The notes: generated by a model not told the origin, from the sequence alone. Positions 33,435 to 45,162 are shown, counted from the first letter of the stretch. The stretch: 64,000 nt of DNA from Sphingomonas colocasiae (GCF_019880585.1 NZ_JAINVV010000004.1:496001-560000); one strand, 5' to 3'. Numbers and translations are program-made.

Positions 33435-34919
33435 ATGACCATCGTCCATGGCGGATCCGATCCCGAACGCGCCATCAACATGGCGATCGACCTGCGCGAT
33501 GCGGGCCGTGGCGCCGAAGCGATCGGGCTGCTCCGTGAGGCCCTTGGCTCGAATCCTCGAAACCCCCGGCTCTGGCAGACACTGGGCGTGGTTCATCGTG
33601 TGCTCGAGCAATCGGCGGCGGCGATTGCGGCCTTTGCCGAAGCTGCCAAGCTGGTGCCCGGAGACTTGAAGGCGGCCTATGGCGTGGCGCAGGCGAGCCT
33701 GGAGGCCGGGCGGCCGGCGGTGGCGCTGTTCGATCGCGCCTGCGCGCTGGCGCCGGCGGACGGCTCCCTGCTGATCGGTCGCGCGGCGGCATTGATCGCC
33801 GAAGGGCGAGGCGCCGAAGCGACCGCTTTCCTCGATGCGATCGTCACAGCCAATCCGGCATGGGGGGATGGCCAAGCGACGCTGGCGCGGATCCGCTGGA
33901 TGATGGGCGATGTCGATGGTTTCACCCAGGGCTATGAACGCGCTCTGGCGGCCGCCCCCAATCATGGGGGGCTCTGGATCGCCTTGCTCAACACATTGCT
34001 TCATGCCGAGCGTTACGATCGGGCGGCTGAAGTCCTGGCTTCGGCGCGCCAGGCGATCGGCGCCCATTCCGCCTTGATGCCGGCCGAGGCGATCTGCGCG
34101 TCCGAACTGGGCGAGGATGCCCGCGCCGACGTCCTGTTCGCGCAACTGGCGCCGCAGGCCGATGTGACGCTTGTCGAAAGGCATATGCGCCATCTGCTCC
34201 GGACCGGGCGCCCCGAGCAGGCCGCGAGCCTGGCCGAGCCATGGCTGGCGCGGTCCGAGGGCGAACGGCTCTGGCCCTTCGTGTCGCTGGCATGGCGACT
34301 GATCGACGATCCGAGAAGCGCCTGGCTTGATGGCGATCCGGCGCTGATCGGCATCCATGATCTCGCCGATCTCGATCTCGATCGGCTCGCGGCAAGATTG
34401 CGGACATTGCATCTCGCGAAGCGCGACCCGCTCGGTCAGTCCGTGCGCGGCGGTACCCAGACCGACGGCCCATTGTTCGCGCATGAAGCGCCCGAGATTC
34501 AAGCTCTCCGGGCACGCATCGTCGATGCGGTCGAGCGGCATATCGCGACAATGGGCACGCGCGATCCCAAACACCCGGCCTTGCGCCATGTCGGCAAGCG
34601 TTTCCGCTTCGCGGGATCGTGGTCCGTGCGGCTGACCGGCGCCGGGCATCACAGCAATCACATCCATCCGCAGGGCTGGCTCAGTTCCGCCTTTTACGTG
34701 GCGCTGCCGCCGCAGGAAGACATGGGCCCCGCGCCCGCGGGATGGCTGGGGTTCGGCGGTCCGCCGACCGAACTGTCGCTCGACATGGCGCCGCTGCGCC
34801 ATATCGAACCCAAGCCCGGCCGGCTCGTGCTGTTCCCGTCGACCATGTGGCACGGCACTATGCCGATCGCCGGCGGCGAACGCCTGACGGTGGCGTTCGA
34901 CGTCGCGGCGATCGGTTGA
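33435..34919 (+). CDS. TPR protein with C-terminal 2OG-Fe(II) oxygenase-like domain
   Basis: A 494-residue cytoplasmic protein. TPR-type repeats fill about 10-280 (AIGLLREALGSNPRNPRLWQTLGVVHRVL is a clear unit). The C-terminal third is a 2-oxoglutarate/Fe(II) oxygenase-like domain: GHHSNHIHPQGWLSSAFYVALP holds a probable metal His, KPGRLVLFPSTMWHGTMPI the second metal His, and ERLTVAFDV the 2-oxoglutarate-binding Arg. Such fusions commonly follow TonB receptors in sphingomonads, where a role in modifying an imported ligand or a partner protein is suspected but not shown. ATG 33435 was chosen because TPR homology starts there. Its stop abuts the convergent clpB stop with no gap. Confidence 0.85.
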   Translation: MTIVHGGSDPERAINMAIDLRDAGRGAEAIGLLREALGSNPRNPRLWQTLGVVHRVLEQSAAAIAAFAEAAKLVPGDLKAAYGVAQASLEAGRPAVALFDRACALAPADGSLLIGRAAALIAEGRGAEATAFLDAIVTANPAWGDGQATLARIRWMMGDVDGFTQGYERALAAAPNHGGLWIALLNTLLHAERYDRAAEVLASARQAIGAHSALMPAEAICASELGEDARADVLFAQLAPQADVTLVERHMRHLLRTGRPEQAASLAEPWLARSEGERLWPFVSLAWRLIDDPRSAWLDGDPALIGIHDLADLDLDRLAARLRTLHLAKRDPLGQSVRGGTQTDGPLFAHEAPEIQALRARIVDAVERHIATMGTRDPKHPALRHVGKRFRFAGSWSVRLTGAGHHSNHIHPQGWLSSAFYVALPPQEDMGPAPAGWLGFGGPPTELSLDMAPLRHIEPKPGRLVLFPSTMWHGTMPIAGGERLTVAFDVAAIG

Positions 34920-37499
<2,580 letters not shown>

Positions 37500-37526
37500 G
37501 TCGTCCCCTTTGTCAGGTCGGCGCCG

Positions 37527-37554
37527 ATATGGTGTTGCTTTAATGCAACACAAG
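37527..37554 (-). promoter_or_regulatory. heat-shock (RpoH-type) promoter of clpB with internal dyad
   Basis: On the minus strand, CTTG (37551-37554) is followed after 18 bases by CCATAT (37527-37532), close to the CTTG-N17/18-CCATNT pattern of alphaproteobacterial RpoH promoters. Its downstream end lies 28 bases before the clpB start. The 18-base spacer is itself a dyad: TGTTGC and GCAACA flanking six bases, filling exactly the gap between -35 and -10. A second regulator binding there would block the polymerase. Confidence 0.65.
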
Positions 37555-37559
37555 GCCCG

Positions 37560-37595
37560 GGCGATGCATATTCGTCACTGCCGACATGCATCGCC
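37560..37595. repeat. 10-bp inverted repeat upstream of clpB promoter
   Basis: GGCGATGCAT (37560-37569) and ATGCATCGCC (37586-37595) are perfect reverse complements with a 16-base centre. Extending the arms by four bases keeps three matches. It sits just upstream of the clpB -35 element and past the end of the M28 peptidase gene. It could be a terminator stem or regulatory dyad; no T-tract is present. Confidence 0.5.
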
Positions 37596-37688
37596 GGGGC
37601 CGATCCCCCTATTCGCAAAAACCCTTATGCGTTCGCGGGTTCCGAAGAGACTATTCGGGGGGACCGGTGCCGTCGAGGGGAGGCCTCC

Positions 37689-39344
37689 TTATTTGCCGGC
37701 CTTCGGTGCGCGCTGCTTGCCCGCCGCGAATGTATCGCCGAAGAAATCGCCCTCGATCCACAGTGGCGGCGTGTCGGCGTCGGCCATGGCGCGGGTGATG
37801 CGGTAATTGGCCTCGGCGAAGCGGGCGCCGGCCTGCCAGTCGATCTTCTGCATCATGTCGTCGCCCGGGTGATGATAATTGCCCGACAGGAACTCGCCCC
37901 AGGCCTTTTCGCCGCCATTGGCGAAGCCCGTCGCCAGGAACACCGCTGGTACGCCCTGGCGGACGAACATATAATGGTCCGAACGCGTGAAGATGCCTTC
38001 CTGCGGCATCGGATCGGGCGAGAGCTTGACGCCCATCGGCGCGACCGCCTTGGCGACCATCGCGCCCAACGAGCTGTGATCGGCGCCGAAGGCGATGACG
38101 TCGGTGAAGGGATAGAGCAGCAGCGGCATGTCCAGATCGACATTGCCGACGATCCTGTCGGCCGGCACGGTCGGGTGGCGCGCGAAATAATCGGCGCCGA
38201 TCAGGCCCTTTTCCTCGCCGGTGGAGGCCAGGAAGATGATCGAGCGGCGCGGCTTGTCCGGCGATTCAGCCGCGGCGCGCGCGACTTCGAGCATCGTTGC
38301 GATGCCGGCGGCATTGTCGAGCGCGCCATTGTTGATCCGGTCGGTCTCCGCCGTGTCGCCGGGCTTGGCGCTGGCCAGACCGATATGGTCGAGATGCGCG
38401 GAGAGCACGACATATTCGGCTGCCAGTTTCGGGTCCGATCCCGGCAGGATCGCTGCGACATTGGGGCTGGTGACGCGCTTCGTGGTGCTCTCGCCCTGGA
38501 TGCGGATGCTGGTCTTGAGCGCGAAGCCCTTGGGCTTGCCGCCGGCCTTGTCGGCCTCCGCGCGGATCCGGGCCAGCGTGCGCGGCGCGCCCGCGAACAC
38601 CGCCTCGGCCGCCGGCGCGTTGAGCATGGCGCTGGCGCGGATGCCGGGCGCGGAACTGTTGGGCTTGCCGTCGGGGGAGACCCAGGCGAAGCCGGGTTCA
38701 TCCGCGAAATGGACGATCTTCTCCCAGGGCCGCGCCTTCGCCGATTGCAGCGTCGCGATGCTGACCATGCCGATCGCGCCGTGGCGTTCGGCGGCCTCGG
38801 CCTTGGTGGCGCTGACATGCGCGCCTTCCTCGCTCGGCAGTCCCTTGGGATAGCCTTGCAGCGTGACGACGATCTTCCCCTTCACGTCGAGCCCGCGATA
38901 GTCGTCGAGGCCGAGCCGGGCATTCTCGATGCCATAGCCGACGAACACCAGGGGCGCCGACACGTCGAGCCTGGGCTCGCGCGCGCTGAGCCCGACCAGC
39001 ACGTCGGTGGCATGCGCCCAGCTCTTTTCGCCGGCGGGGCCGCTCACCGTCACCGTGCCGGGATTGGCGCCGGGGTCGGTCTGCTGCAGGCCCACCTGCT
39101 GGTACCAGCCGCCATTCTCGCCGGCGGGCTTCAGGCCCAGGGCCTCGAACCGCGTCGCGACATAGCGCGCCGCGATCTCGTAACCCTTGCTGCCGGTGTC
39201 GCGCCCTTCGAGCAGGTCGTCGGACAGGAATTCGACATGGGCGCGCACGGCTTCGGGGGTGAAGACCGGTTCCGCCTGTTGCGCGATCGCGGCGGCAGAA
39301 AGGGAAAACAGGCCGATTCCTGCAAGGAGCGATGCGACGCGCAT
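37689..39344 (-). CDS. exported M28 family zinc aminopeptidase (with PA domain)
   Basis: A co-catalytic di-zinc peptidase of 551 residues that probably trims N-terminal residues of peptides in the periplasm. The signal peptide is MRVASLLAGIGLFSLSAAAIA. An inserted protease-associated (PA) domain spans about 120-250. Zinc ligands are readable: VLSAHLDHIGL (His and Asp), NNGALDNAAGIATML (Asp), the catalytic STGEEKGLIGADYF (Glu-Glu), DLDMPLLL (Asp) and RSDHYMFVRQGVPAVFL (His). ATG 39344 was chosen as the start of the signal peptide; a longer in-frame start is rejected. It is divergent from an M16 peptidase gene across a 178-base promoter region. Confidence 0.93.
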   Translation of the reverse strand: MRVASLLAGIGLFSLSAAAIAQQAEPVFTPEAVRAHVEFLSDDLLEGRDTGSKGYEIAARYVATRFEALGLKPAGENGGWYQQVGLQQTDPGANPGTVTVSGPAGEKSWAHATDVLVGLSAREPRLDVSAPLVFVGYGIENARLGLDDYRGLDVKGKIVVTLQGYPKGLPSEEGAHVSATKAEAAERHGAIGMVSIATLQSAKARPWEKIVHFADEPGFAWVSPDGKPNSSAPGIRASAMLNAPAAEAVFAGAPRTLARIRAEADKAGGKPKGFALKTSIRIQGESTTKRVTSPNVAAILPGSDPKLAAEYVVLSAHLDHIGLASAKPGDTAETDRINNGALDNAAGIATMLEVARAAAESPDKPRRSIIFLASTGEEKGLIGADYFARHPTVPADRIVGNVDLDMPLLLYPFTDVIAFGADHSSLGAMVAKAVAPMGVKLSPDPMPQEGIFTRSDHYMFVRQGVPAVFLATGFANGGEKAWGEFLSGNYHHPGDDMMQKIDWQAGARFAEANYRITRAMADADTPPLWIEGDFFGDTFAAGKQRAPKAGK

Positions 39345-39522
39345 AGTTGGATTGTCCCAGTTCCGAATAAGAAGAAGCGCGCGGCGATATCGCAAATCGT
39401 GCCCCGGTCAATGTCGTTCGCCGAACTGTGTCGTACGTTGGTGGCCAACCGGTCCAGTTGGCTTGCGACTTGTCCGGTGGCTGCTATTGTTCGATTACGT
39501 TTTGAACAAGGATCTTTTCTTG

Positions 39523-42414
39523 ATGCGTCGCCTGATTACCGGCCTTGCCGCCGTTCCCTTTCTTGTGCTCACCGTGCTGCCCGCTTCCGCGCAATCGGGA
39601 TCGAAACCCGTCCCGGTCGCGACGCTCGTCAAGAAAGTCGATATTCCGTACGAGGCGTTCACGCTGGCCAACGGCCTGCGCGTGTTCGTCCATACCGATC
39701 GCAAGGCCCCGATCGTAGCGGTGTCGGTCTGGTACGATGTCGGGTCGAAGCACGAGCCCAAGGGCAAGACGGGGTTCGCGCATCTGTTCGAACATCTGAT
39801 GTTCAATGGATCGGAAAACGCGCCGGGCGATTTCTTCGAGCCGCTCCAGCAAGTGGGCGCGACCGATTTCAACGGTACCACATGGTTCGATCGCACCAAT
39901 TATTTCGAGACGGTGCCGACGCCGGCGCTGGAGCGCGCGCTGTTCCTCGAATCCGATCGCATGGGGCATCTGCTCGGCGCGGTGACGCAGGACAAGCTCG
40001 ATAACCAGCGCGGCGTCGTCCAGAACGAGAAGCGCCAGGGCGACAACCAGCCCTATGGCCTGGTCGAATATGCGCAGATCGCCGCGCTCTTCTCGCCCGA
40101 TCATCCCTATGGCCATTCGACGATCGGTTCGATGGCGGATCTCGACGCCGCCAGCCTGGAGGATGTGAAGAACTGGTTCCGCAGCCATTATGGGCCGAAC
40201 AATGCGATCATCGTGCTCGCCGGCGACATCGATGCGAAGACGGCGCGGCCGCTGATGGAGAAATATTTCGGCGATATCGCGCGTGGGCCGCAGACCGCCC
40301 CGGTCAACGCACCGGTGCCGACGCTCGCCGCGCGCAAGGACGAGGTGATGAAGGATCGCGTCGCGCAGACGCGGATCTATCGCACCTGGATCGTGCCCGG
40401 CCTCAACGACAAGGATACGGTGCCGCTCGCGGTCGGCGCGACGGTGCTGGGCGGCCTGTCGAGCTCGCGGCTCGACAATATCCTGGTCCGCCAGGAAAAG
40501 AGCGCGGTGCGCGTTTCCGCCAATCTCCAGGAATTCGCGAACATCAGCCAGTTCGAGGTGCAGGTCGACGTCAAGCCCGGCGTCGATGCGGAGGCGGTAT
40601 CGAAGCGCCTGGACACGATCATCTCCGATTTCGTGAAGGCCGGGCCGACGGCGGACGAAGTCGAGCGCGTCGCCACCCGCGTGGTGGCGGGGCGGATCGC
40701 CGGGCTTGAATCGGTGGGTGGTTTCGGCGGCAAGGCCGTCGCGCTCGCCGAGGGCGCGCTCTATTCGAACGATCCGCAATTCTACAAGAAGCAGCTCGCC
40801 GCCTATGCCAAGGTGACGCCCGCCGAGGTGCGCGCCGCGATGGGCAAGTGGCTGAGCCGTCCGGTCTATGCGCTGACCGTGATCCCCGGCGAGCGCGCGG
40901 CCTATGACGAAGCCAAGGGCGCGCCCAGCGGCGGCGCGACCTTCGCGCCATCCTATTATCGTGCGCCGAGCGCGGTCGAGAAGCCGATGGCCGCGCCGTC
41001 GAAGATCGCACCCGAGGATGCGTCGGCGAGCGGCGCCGCGCCGCTGACCGCGGTCGATCGTTCGAAACTGCCCGAAGTCGGCCCGATCGCCGATCTCGAT
41101 TTCCCGCAGGTGACGCGCGCGAAGCTCTCCAACGGTGTCGAGCTGATCTACGCCAACCGCGCCGCGGTGCCGATCACCCAGATCGCTCTGTCGTTCGACG
41201 CGGGCAATGCCGCCGATCCCAAGGCGAAGCTCGGCACCCAGTCGCTGATGCTGGCGCTGCTCGAAGAAGGTACCACCAGCCTCAATTCCGTGCAGATCGC
41301 TGAGCGTCAGGAACGGCTGGGCGCGGGCATCAACGCCGGTTCCTCGATGGATCGCACGACCGTGTCGCTGTTCGCGCTGTCCGACAATCTGGCGCCTTCG
41401 CTCGACCTGTTCGCCGATGTCGTCCAGCATCCGGCTTTCGATCCCTCGGAGGTCGAACGGCTGCGCGGCCAGCAGCTCGCGCGGATCGCGCAGGAGATGA
41501 CGCAGCCGCAAAGCATCGCGCTGCGCCAGTTGCCGCCTTTGCTGTTCGGCAAGGCGCACCCTTATGGCGTGCCTGCCACCGGCACCGGCGATCCGGCGGC
41601 GGTGGCGCAGGTGACGCGCGACGATCTGCTCGCCTTCCATCGCGCCTGGTTCCGCCCGGAAAAGGCGAAGATCTTCGTGGTCAGCGATCAGCCGCTGGCG
41701 AAGATCCAGTCCCTGCTGGAGGCGCGCTTCGGCAAATGGGCGAGCGACGGGGCGGCAGGCGCCAAGAATTTCGATGCCGCGATCCCCGCCGCCAAGCCGC
41801 GCATCGTGTTGATCGACCGCAAGGATTCACCGCAGTCGCTGATCCTGGCGGGCGAGATCCTGCCGCTCAAGGGCAATGCCGAGATCACCGACCTGCTGGC
41901 AGCGAACGACGTGCTCGGCGGCAGTTTCCTGTCGCGTATCAACATGGACCTGCGTGAGACCAAGGGATGGTCTTATGGCGTCGGCGCGCAGATCAGCCGC
42001 TTCGCCAACGACATGCCCTATATGATCTTCGCGCCCGTCCAGGCCGACAAGACCGGACTCGCCATCGCTGCGCTGCGCGAGCAATATCAGGCGTTCCTGG
42101 GGCCCAAGGGCGTAACGGCGGAGGAGCTGGAGCGCACCAAGAACGGCAGCATCCGCGAGCTTCCGGGCAGCTACGAAACCGCCGCCGACGTGCTGGGCGG
42201 CATGCAGCGCAACGATCTGTTCCAGCGTTCGGACGATTATTACGACACGCTCGCCGATCGCTATCGCGCGCTTACCGCGGCTGATCTCGACAAGGCGGCG
42301 CGCGGCGCGATCAAGCCCGACCAGTTGACCTGGATCGTGGTGGGCGATGCCGCGAAAGTGAAGCCGCAGCTCGATACGCTGGGATTGCCCGTCGAAGTGG
42401 TGGCGGCGCAATAG
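39523..42414 (+). CDS. exported M16 family insulinase-like zinc peptidase (two-lobed)
   Basis: A 963-residue fusion of two M16 halves. The signal peptide is MRRLITGLAAVPFLVLTVLPASAQ. The N-terminal half holds the inverted zinc motif HLFEH (in GFAHLFEHLMFNGSEN) and the third ligand Glu in VQNEKRQGDNQPYG. The C-terminal half (about 500-960) has the same fold without the motif. It therefore resembles pitrilysin/insulysin-type proteins in one chain, rather than the paired two-gene form. The chamber prefers short unstructured peptides. It is divergent from the M28 gene. Start ATG 39523 follows AACAAGGATC. A terminator hairpin follows. Confidence 0.93.
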   Translation: MRRLITGLAAVPFLVLTVLPASAQSGSKPVPVATLVKKVDIPYEAFTLANGLRVFVHTDRKAPIVAVSVWYDVGSKHEPKGKTGFAHLFEHLMFNGSENAPGDFFEPLQQVGATDFNGTTWFDRTNYFETVPTPALERALFLESDRMGHLLGAVTQDKLDNQRGVVQNEKRQGDNQPYGLVEYAQIAALFSPDHPYGHSTIGSMADLDAASLEDVKNWFRSHYGPNNAIIVLAGDIDAKTARPLMEKYFGDIARGPQTAPVNAPVPTLAARKDEVMKDRVAQTRIYRTWIVPGLNDKDTVPLAVGATVLGGLSSSRLDNILVRQEKSAVRVSANLQEFANISQFEVQVDVKPGVDAEAVSKRLDTIISDFVKAGPTADEVERVATRVVAGRIAGLESVGGFGGKAVALAEGALYSNDPQFYKKQLAAYAKVTPAEVRAAMGKWLSRPVYALTVIPGERAAYDEAKGAPSGGATFAPSYYRAPSAVEKPMAAPSKIAPEDASASGAAPLTAVDRSKLPEVGPIADLDFPQVTRAKLSNGVELIYANRAAVPITQIALSFDAGNAADPKAKLGTQSLMLALLEEGTTSLNSVQIAERQERLGAGINAGSSMDRTTVSLFALSDNLAPSLDLFADVVQHPAFDPSEVERLRGQQLARIAQEMTQPQSIALRQLPPLLFGKAHPYGVPATGTGDPAAVAQVTRDDLLAFHRAWFRPEKAKIFVVSDQPLAKIQSLLEARFGKWASDGAAGAKNFDAAIPAAKPRIVLIDRKDSPQSLILAGEILPLKGNAEITDLLAANDVLGGSFLSRINMDLRETKGWSYGVGAQISRFANDMPYMIFAPVQADKTGLAIAALREQYQAFLGPKGVTAEELERTKNGSIRELPGSYETAADVLGGMQRNDLFQRSDDYYDTLADRYRALTAADLDKAARGAIKPDQLTWIVVGDAAKVKPQLDTLGLPVEVVAAQ

Positions 42415-42448
42415 CCGCCATCGTCCGAAGGCGATAAGGAAGACGCTG

Positions 42449-42473
42449 GCTCCGGCCGTTGCCGGAGCATTTT
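42449..42473 (+). terminator. probable terminator after the M16 gene
   Basis: The stem GCTCCGGC/GCCGGAGC (8 bp, CGTT loop) is followed by ATTTTG. It ends 16 bases before the small protein gene at 42489. Confidence 0.65.
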
Positions 42474-42488
42474 GTGGGAGACGACCGA

Positions 42489-42791
42489 ATGGCCAATGTC
42501 GATGGCGCCTGGGATTGCACGATCAAGTCGCCGCTGGGCGATCAGAATGCGGTGCTGACCGTGCAGAGCGACGGGAGCAGCTTCACGGGCAGCATGTCCG
42601 GTGCGCTCGGCTCGCTCGATGTCGAGGACGGCGTGGTCGATGGCGACACGCTGAAGTGGAAGATGAACATCAAGGTGCCCATGCCGATGACGCTCGATTG
42701 CGAGGCGACGGTGGACGGCGATTCGCTGACGGGCAGCGCCGGCGCCGGCGCGTTCGGCAGTTTCCCGCTGACCGGCAAGCGTCAGGCTTGA
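42489..42791 (+). CDS. small beta-rich protein of unknown function
   Basis: A 100-residue protein starting MANVDGAWDCTIKSPLGDQNAVLTV with GTGGGAGACG upstream. It alternates hydrophobic and polar residues with many Gly and Asp (SDGSSFTGSMSGALGSLDVEDGVVDGDTLKWKM; LTGSAGAGAFGSFPLTGKR), suggesting a small all-beta barrel. Two cysteines lie at about 10 and 70. No signal peptide. Similar proteins are widespread in sphingomonads and I recall no assigned function. It is bracketed by terminators on both sides, so it is transcribed alone. Confidence 0.8.
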   Translation: MANVDGAWDCTIKSPLGDQNAVLTVQSDGSSFTGSMSGALGSLDVEDGVVDGDTLKWKMNIKVPMPMTLDCEATVDGDSLTGSAGAGAFGSFPLTGKRQA

Positions 42792-42800
42792 GCCTGTGAA

Positions 42801-42827
42801 GGGGCCGCATATGTGCGGCCCCTTTTT
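42801..42827 (+). terminator. Rho-independent terminator
   Basis: The stem GGGGCCGCA/TGCGGCCCC (9 bp, TATG loop) is followed by five T residues. It ends the small-protein transcript. Confidence 0.9.
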
Positions 42828-42895
42828 CGGATTGATGCACGGCCATTGCGGGCGATGCCGTCCGTCATCGGCCCGTGGAGCGAAGATGGGACGGG

Positions 42896-44581
42896 ATGGC
42901 GATCGAGCCGTTCGATGCGCCGGTGCTTGGCGGGGCCGAACTTGTCGCATTGCTGCGCGGTGCGGCCGGGGCGGCGCAGGCCTTTATGGTCGCCGTCCGC
43001 CCGGCAGTGGCTGCGCGCATATCGATCGATGGGCGGATCGATCGCCGGCGTGCGGATGAGGAACAGCATCTCGTCCACGGTTTCGGCTGGTACGCCGCTT
43101 ATGCCGAGCTGCTCAATCAGGTTGCCGGCTGGGCCGAGCGACTTTCGGCGGATGGCCGGTTCGGCGAGACCGAGGCGCTGCTGTCGCAATTGCTGTTCGG
43201 TGAATATGCGCGGCAACTGACCGGCGGCATCCCCATGAACCAGGGCGAGATCGTCCGCCCCGAAGATCTGACCGCCGATCCGGTAACGTTGAGGCATCTG
43301 GAAGCGCCCGCGCTGGGGCGGCTGGCGCGCGAAGGCACGACCCGGTCGGTCAAGAGTGCCGCCGCCGCGCGCATAGCCCTGGCATCGGGCAACGCCACCG
43401 TCGAGATTACCGGCCTCGACGACACGCTCGAGATGGTCAGGGAGCAGTTCTACCTCTTCGCGCGGGAGAAGGTCGCTCCCCATGCCCAGCAATGGCATCT
43501 CGACAATGCGTTAATCCCGCTGCCGCTGGTCGAGGAACTGGGCGAGATGGGGGTGTTCGGCCTGACCATCGACGAGGATTATGGCGGCCATGGCATGGGG
43601 AAGACCGCCATGTGCGTCGTCTCCGAGGAATTGTCGCGCGGATGGATCGGCGTCGGATCTCTGGCGACGCGTTCGGAAATCGCCGGGGAGCTGATCCTGT
43701 CGGGGGGCACCGAGGCGCAGAAGCGTCACTGGCTGCCGTTGATCGCAAGCGCGCGGATATTGCCGACGGCGGTGTTCACCGAACCCGATACCGGATCCGA
43801 TCTGGGTGCCTTGCGCACGCGCGCGGCGATCGCCGGCGATCATTATGTCGTTTCGGGCGCCAAGACATGGATCACCCATGCCGCGCGTGCCGACATGATG
43901 ACATTGCTGGTGCGCACCGATCCGGCGGCGACGGATCACCGCGGCCTCTCCATGCTGCTGGCGCCCAAGCCGCGCGGCACGGTGGAGGATCCGTTCCCGG
44001 CCAAGGGCATGAGCGGCGGCGAGATCGGCGTGATCGGCTATCGCGGCATGAAGGAATATGAGATCGGCTTTGACGGCTTTCGCGTCGATCGCGCCAATCT
44101 GCTCGGCGGTGTCGAAGGGCAGGGCTTCAAGCAGTTGATGGCGACGTTCGAAAGCGCGCGCATCCAGACCGCCGCGCGTGCGGTGGGTGTCGCCCAGGCC
44201 GCGCTCGACACCGGTCTTGGCTATGCATTGGCGCGGCGGCAATTCGGACGGCCGATCTTCGAATTCCCGCGTGTCGCCAACAAGCTGGCGATGATGGCGG
44301 CGGAGATCATGGGCGTGCGACAGCTCACCTATTTCGCGGCGCGCCGGAAGGATGAAGGCAAGCGCTGCGACCTGGAAGCCGGCATGGCGAAGCTGATCGC
44401 CGCGCGGGTCGCCTGGGCAGCGGCGGACAATGCGCTGCAGATCCATGGCGGCAATGGTTTCGCCGAGGAATTCGTGGCGAGCCGCCTGCTCGCCGACGCG
44501 CGTATCCTCAACATCTTCGAAGGCGCGGGCGAGATCCAGGCGCAGGTGATCGCGCGCCGCCTGCTCGAGGACGCGAACTGA
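42896..44581 (+). CDS. mcd: (2S)-methylsuccinyl-CoA dehydrogenase-like acyl-CoA dehydrogenase
   Basis: A 561-residue flavoprotein, about 170 residues longer than a usual acyl-CoA dehydrogenase. The N-terminal extension, including HLVHGFGWYAAYAELLNQV, LLFGEYARQLTGGIPMNQGE and PEDLTADP, matches the specific extension I know from methylsuccinyl-CoA dehydrogenase of the ethylmalonyl-CoA pathway (acetyl-CoA assimilation). The core then follows: FTEPDTGSDLGALRT, GGNGFAEEFVASR, and the catalytic-base region NIFEGAGEIQAQVIARRL. No other pathway gene (ccr, ecm, mch) is in the window. ATG 42896 is preferred over GTG 42875. Confidence is good for the family; the exact substrate is inferred from the extension. 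Confidence 0.8.
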   Translation: MAIEPFDAPVLGGAELVALLRGAAGAAQAFMVAVRPAVAARISIDGRIDRRRADEEQHLVHGFGWYAAYAELLNQVAGWAERLSADGRFGETEALLSQLLFGEYARQLTGGIPMNQGEIVRPEDLTADPVTLRHLEAPALGRLAREGTTRSVKSAAAARIALASGNATVEITGLDDTLEMVREQFYLFAREKVAPHAQQWHLDNALIPLPLVEELGEMGVFGLTIDEDYGGHGMGKTAMCVVSEELSRGWIGVGSLATRSEIAGELILSGGTEAQKRHWLPLIASARILPTAVFTEPDTGSDLGALRTRAAIAGDHYVVSGAKTWITHAARADMMTLLVRTDPAATDHRGLSMLLAPKPRGTVEDPFPAKGMSGGEIGVIGYRGMKEYEIGFDGFRVDRANLLGGVEGQGFKQLMATFESARIQTAARAVGVAQAALDTGLGYALARRQFGRPIFEFPRVANKLAMMAAEIMGVRQLTYFAARRKDEGKRCDLEAGMAKLIAARVAWAAADNALQIHGGNGFAEEFVASRLLADARILNIFEGAGEIQAQVIARRLLEDAN

Positions 44582-44613
44582 CCGGCAGCGTCCGAAAGTT
44601 CTGGAAAAGCGGA

Positions 44614-44636
44614 ATTCCCGCTTGCACCGGAATGGC
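44614..44636. repeat. degenerate half of a GAAA-loop intergenic repeat
   Basis: ATTCCCGCTTGCACCGGAAT, followed by GGC, differs at five positions from the right arm of the 17571-17659 element. Only one arm is present, suggesting a decayed copy or single-arm form. It lies between the mcd-like gene and iorA. Confidence 0.45.
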
Positions 44637-44712
44637 ATAGGATGGCTGCAAGGATTGACGAAATGACCGGCGAATCGAGGGATGGACCGGATTTGAAACG
44701 GGGACGGGACAG

Positions 44713-45162
44713 GTGACGAAACTCAACATCAACGGCAAGGATCGCGAGATCAGCGCGGCGGCCGATACGCCTCTGCTCTGGGTGCTGCGCGACGAGATGG
44801 GGCTGACGGGCACCAAGTTCGGCTGCGGCATCGCGCAATGCGGCGCCTGCACCGTCCATGCCGATGGCGAGGCCATCCGATCCTGCGTCACCACGGTCGA
44901 GATGGCGCAGGGCATGCGCATCACCACGATCGAGGGGCTGGAGGCGAAGCATCCGCTCCAGGCTGCGTGGGAACGCCATAATGTGCCGCAATGCGGCTAT
45001 TGCCAGTCCGGCCAGATCATGAGCGCTGCGGCGCTGCTCGCGACCAAGCCCAAGCCGAACGATGCCGAGATCGTCGAGGCGATGAACGGCAATATCTGCC
45101 GCTGCGGCTGCTACAATCGCATCGTGGCGGCGATCAAGGATGCGGCGGGAGTGGCGGCATGA
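44713..45162 (+). CDS. iorA: [2Fe-2S] subunit of IorAB-type molybdenum hydroxylase
   Basis: A 149-residue ferredoxin-like subunit that passes electrons from the molybdenum centre. It starts at GTG 44713. The plant-type [2Fe-2S] cluster ligands lie in [18 protein letters not shown] ... SCVTT, and the second, C-terminal cluster in CGYCQSGQ ... [11 protein letters not shown]. Both are complete. It belongs to the isoquinoline 1-oxidoreductase / aldehyde-type small-subunit group rather than xanthine dehydrogenase itself. The stop overlaps the iorB start (ATGA). The acceptor is usually a membrane cytochrome; no FAD subunit is present here. Confidence 0.9.
   Translation: MTKLNINGKDREISAAADTPLLWVLRDEMGLTGTKFGCGIAQCGACTVHADGEAIRSCVTTVEMAQGMRITTIEGLEAKHPLQAAWERHNVPQCGYCQSGQIMSAAALLATKPKPNDAEIVEAMNGNICRCGCYNRIVAAIKDAAGVAA

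Noticed and set aside
30281-33481. 1066-residue minus-strand open frame opposite the second TonB receptor
   Set aside because: Same reason: antisense of a clear receptor gene, rich in Arg and Asp, no recognisable domain.
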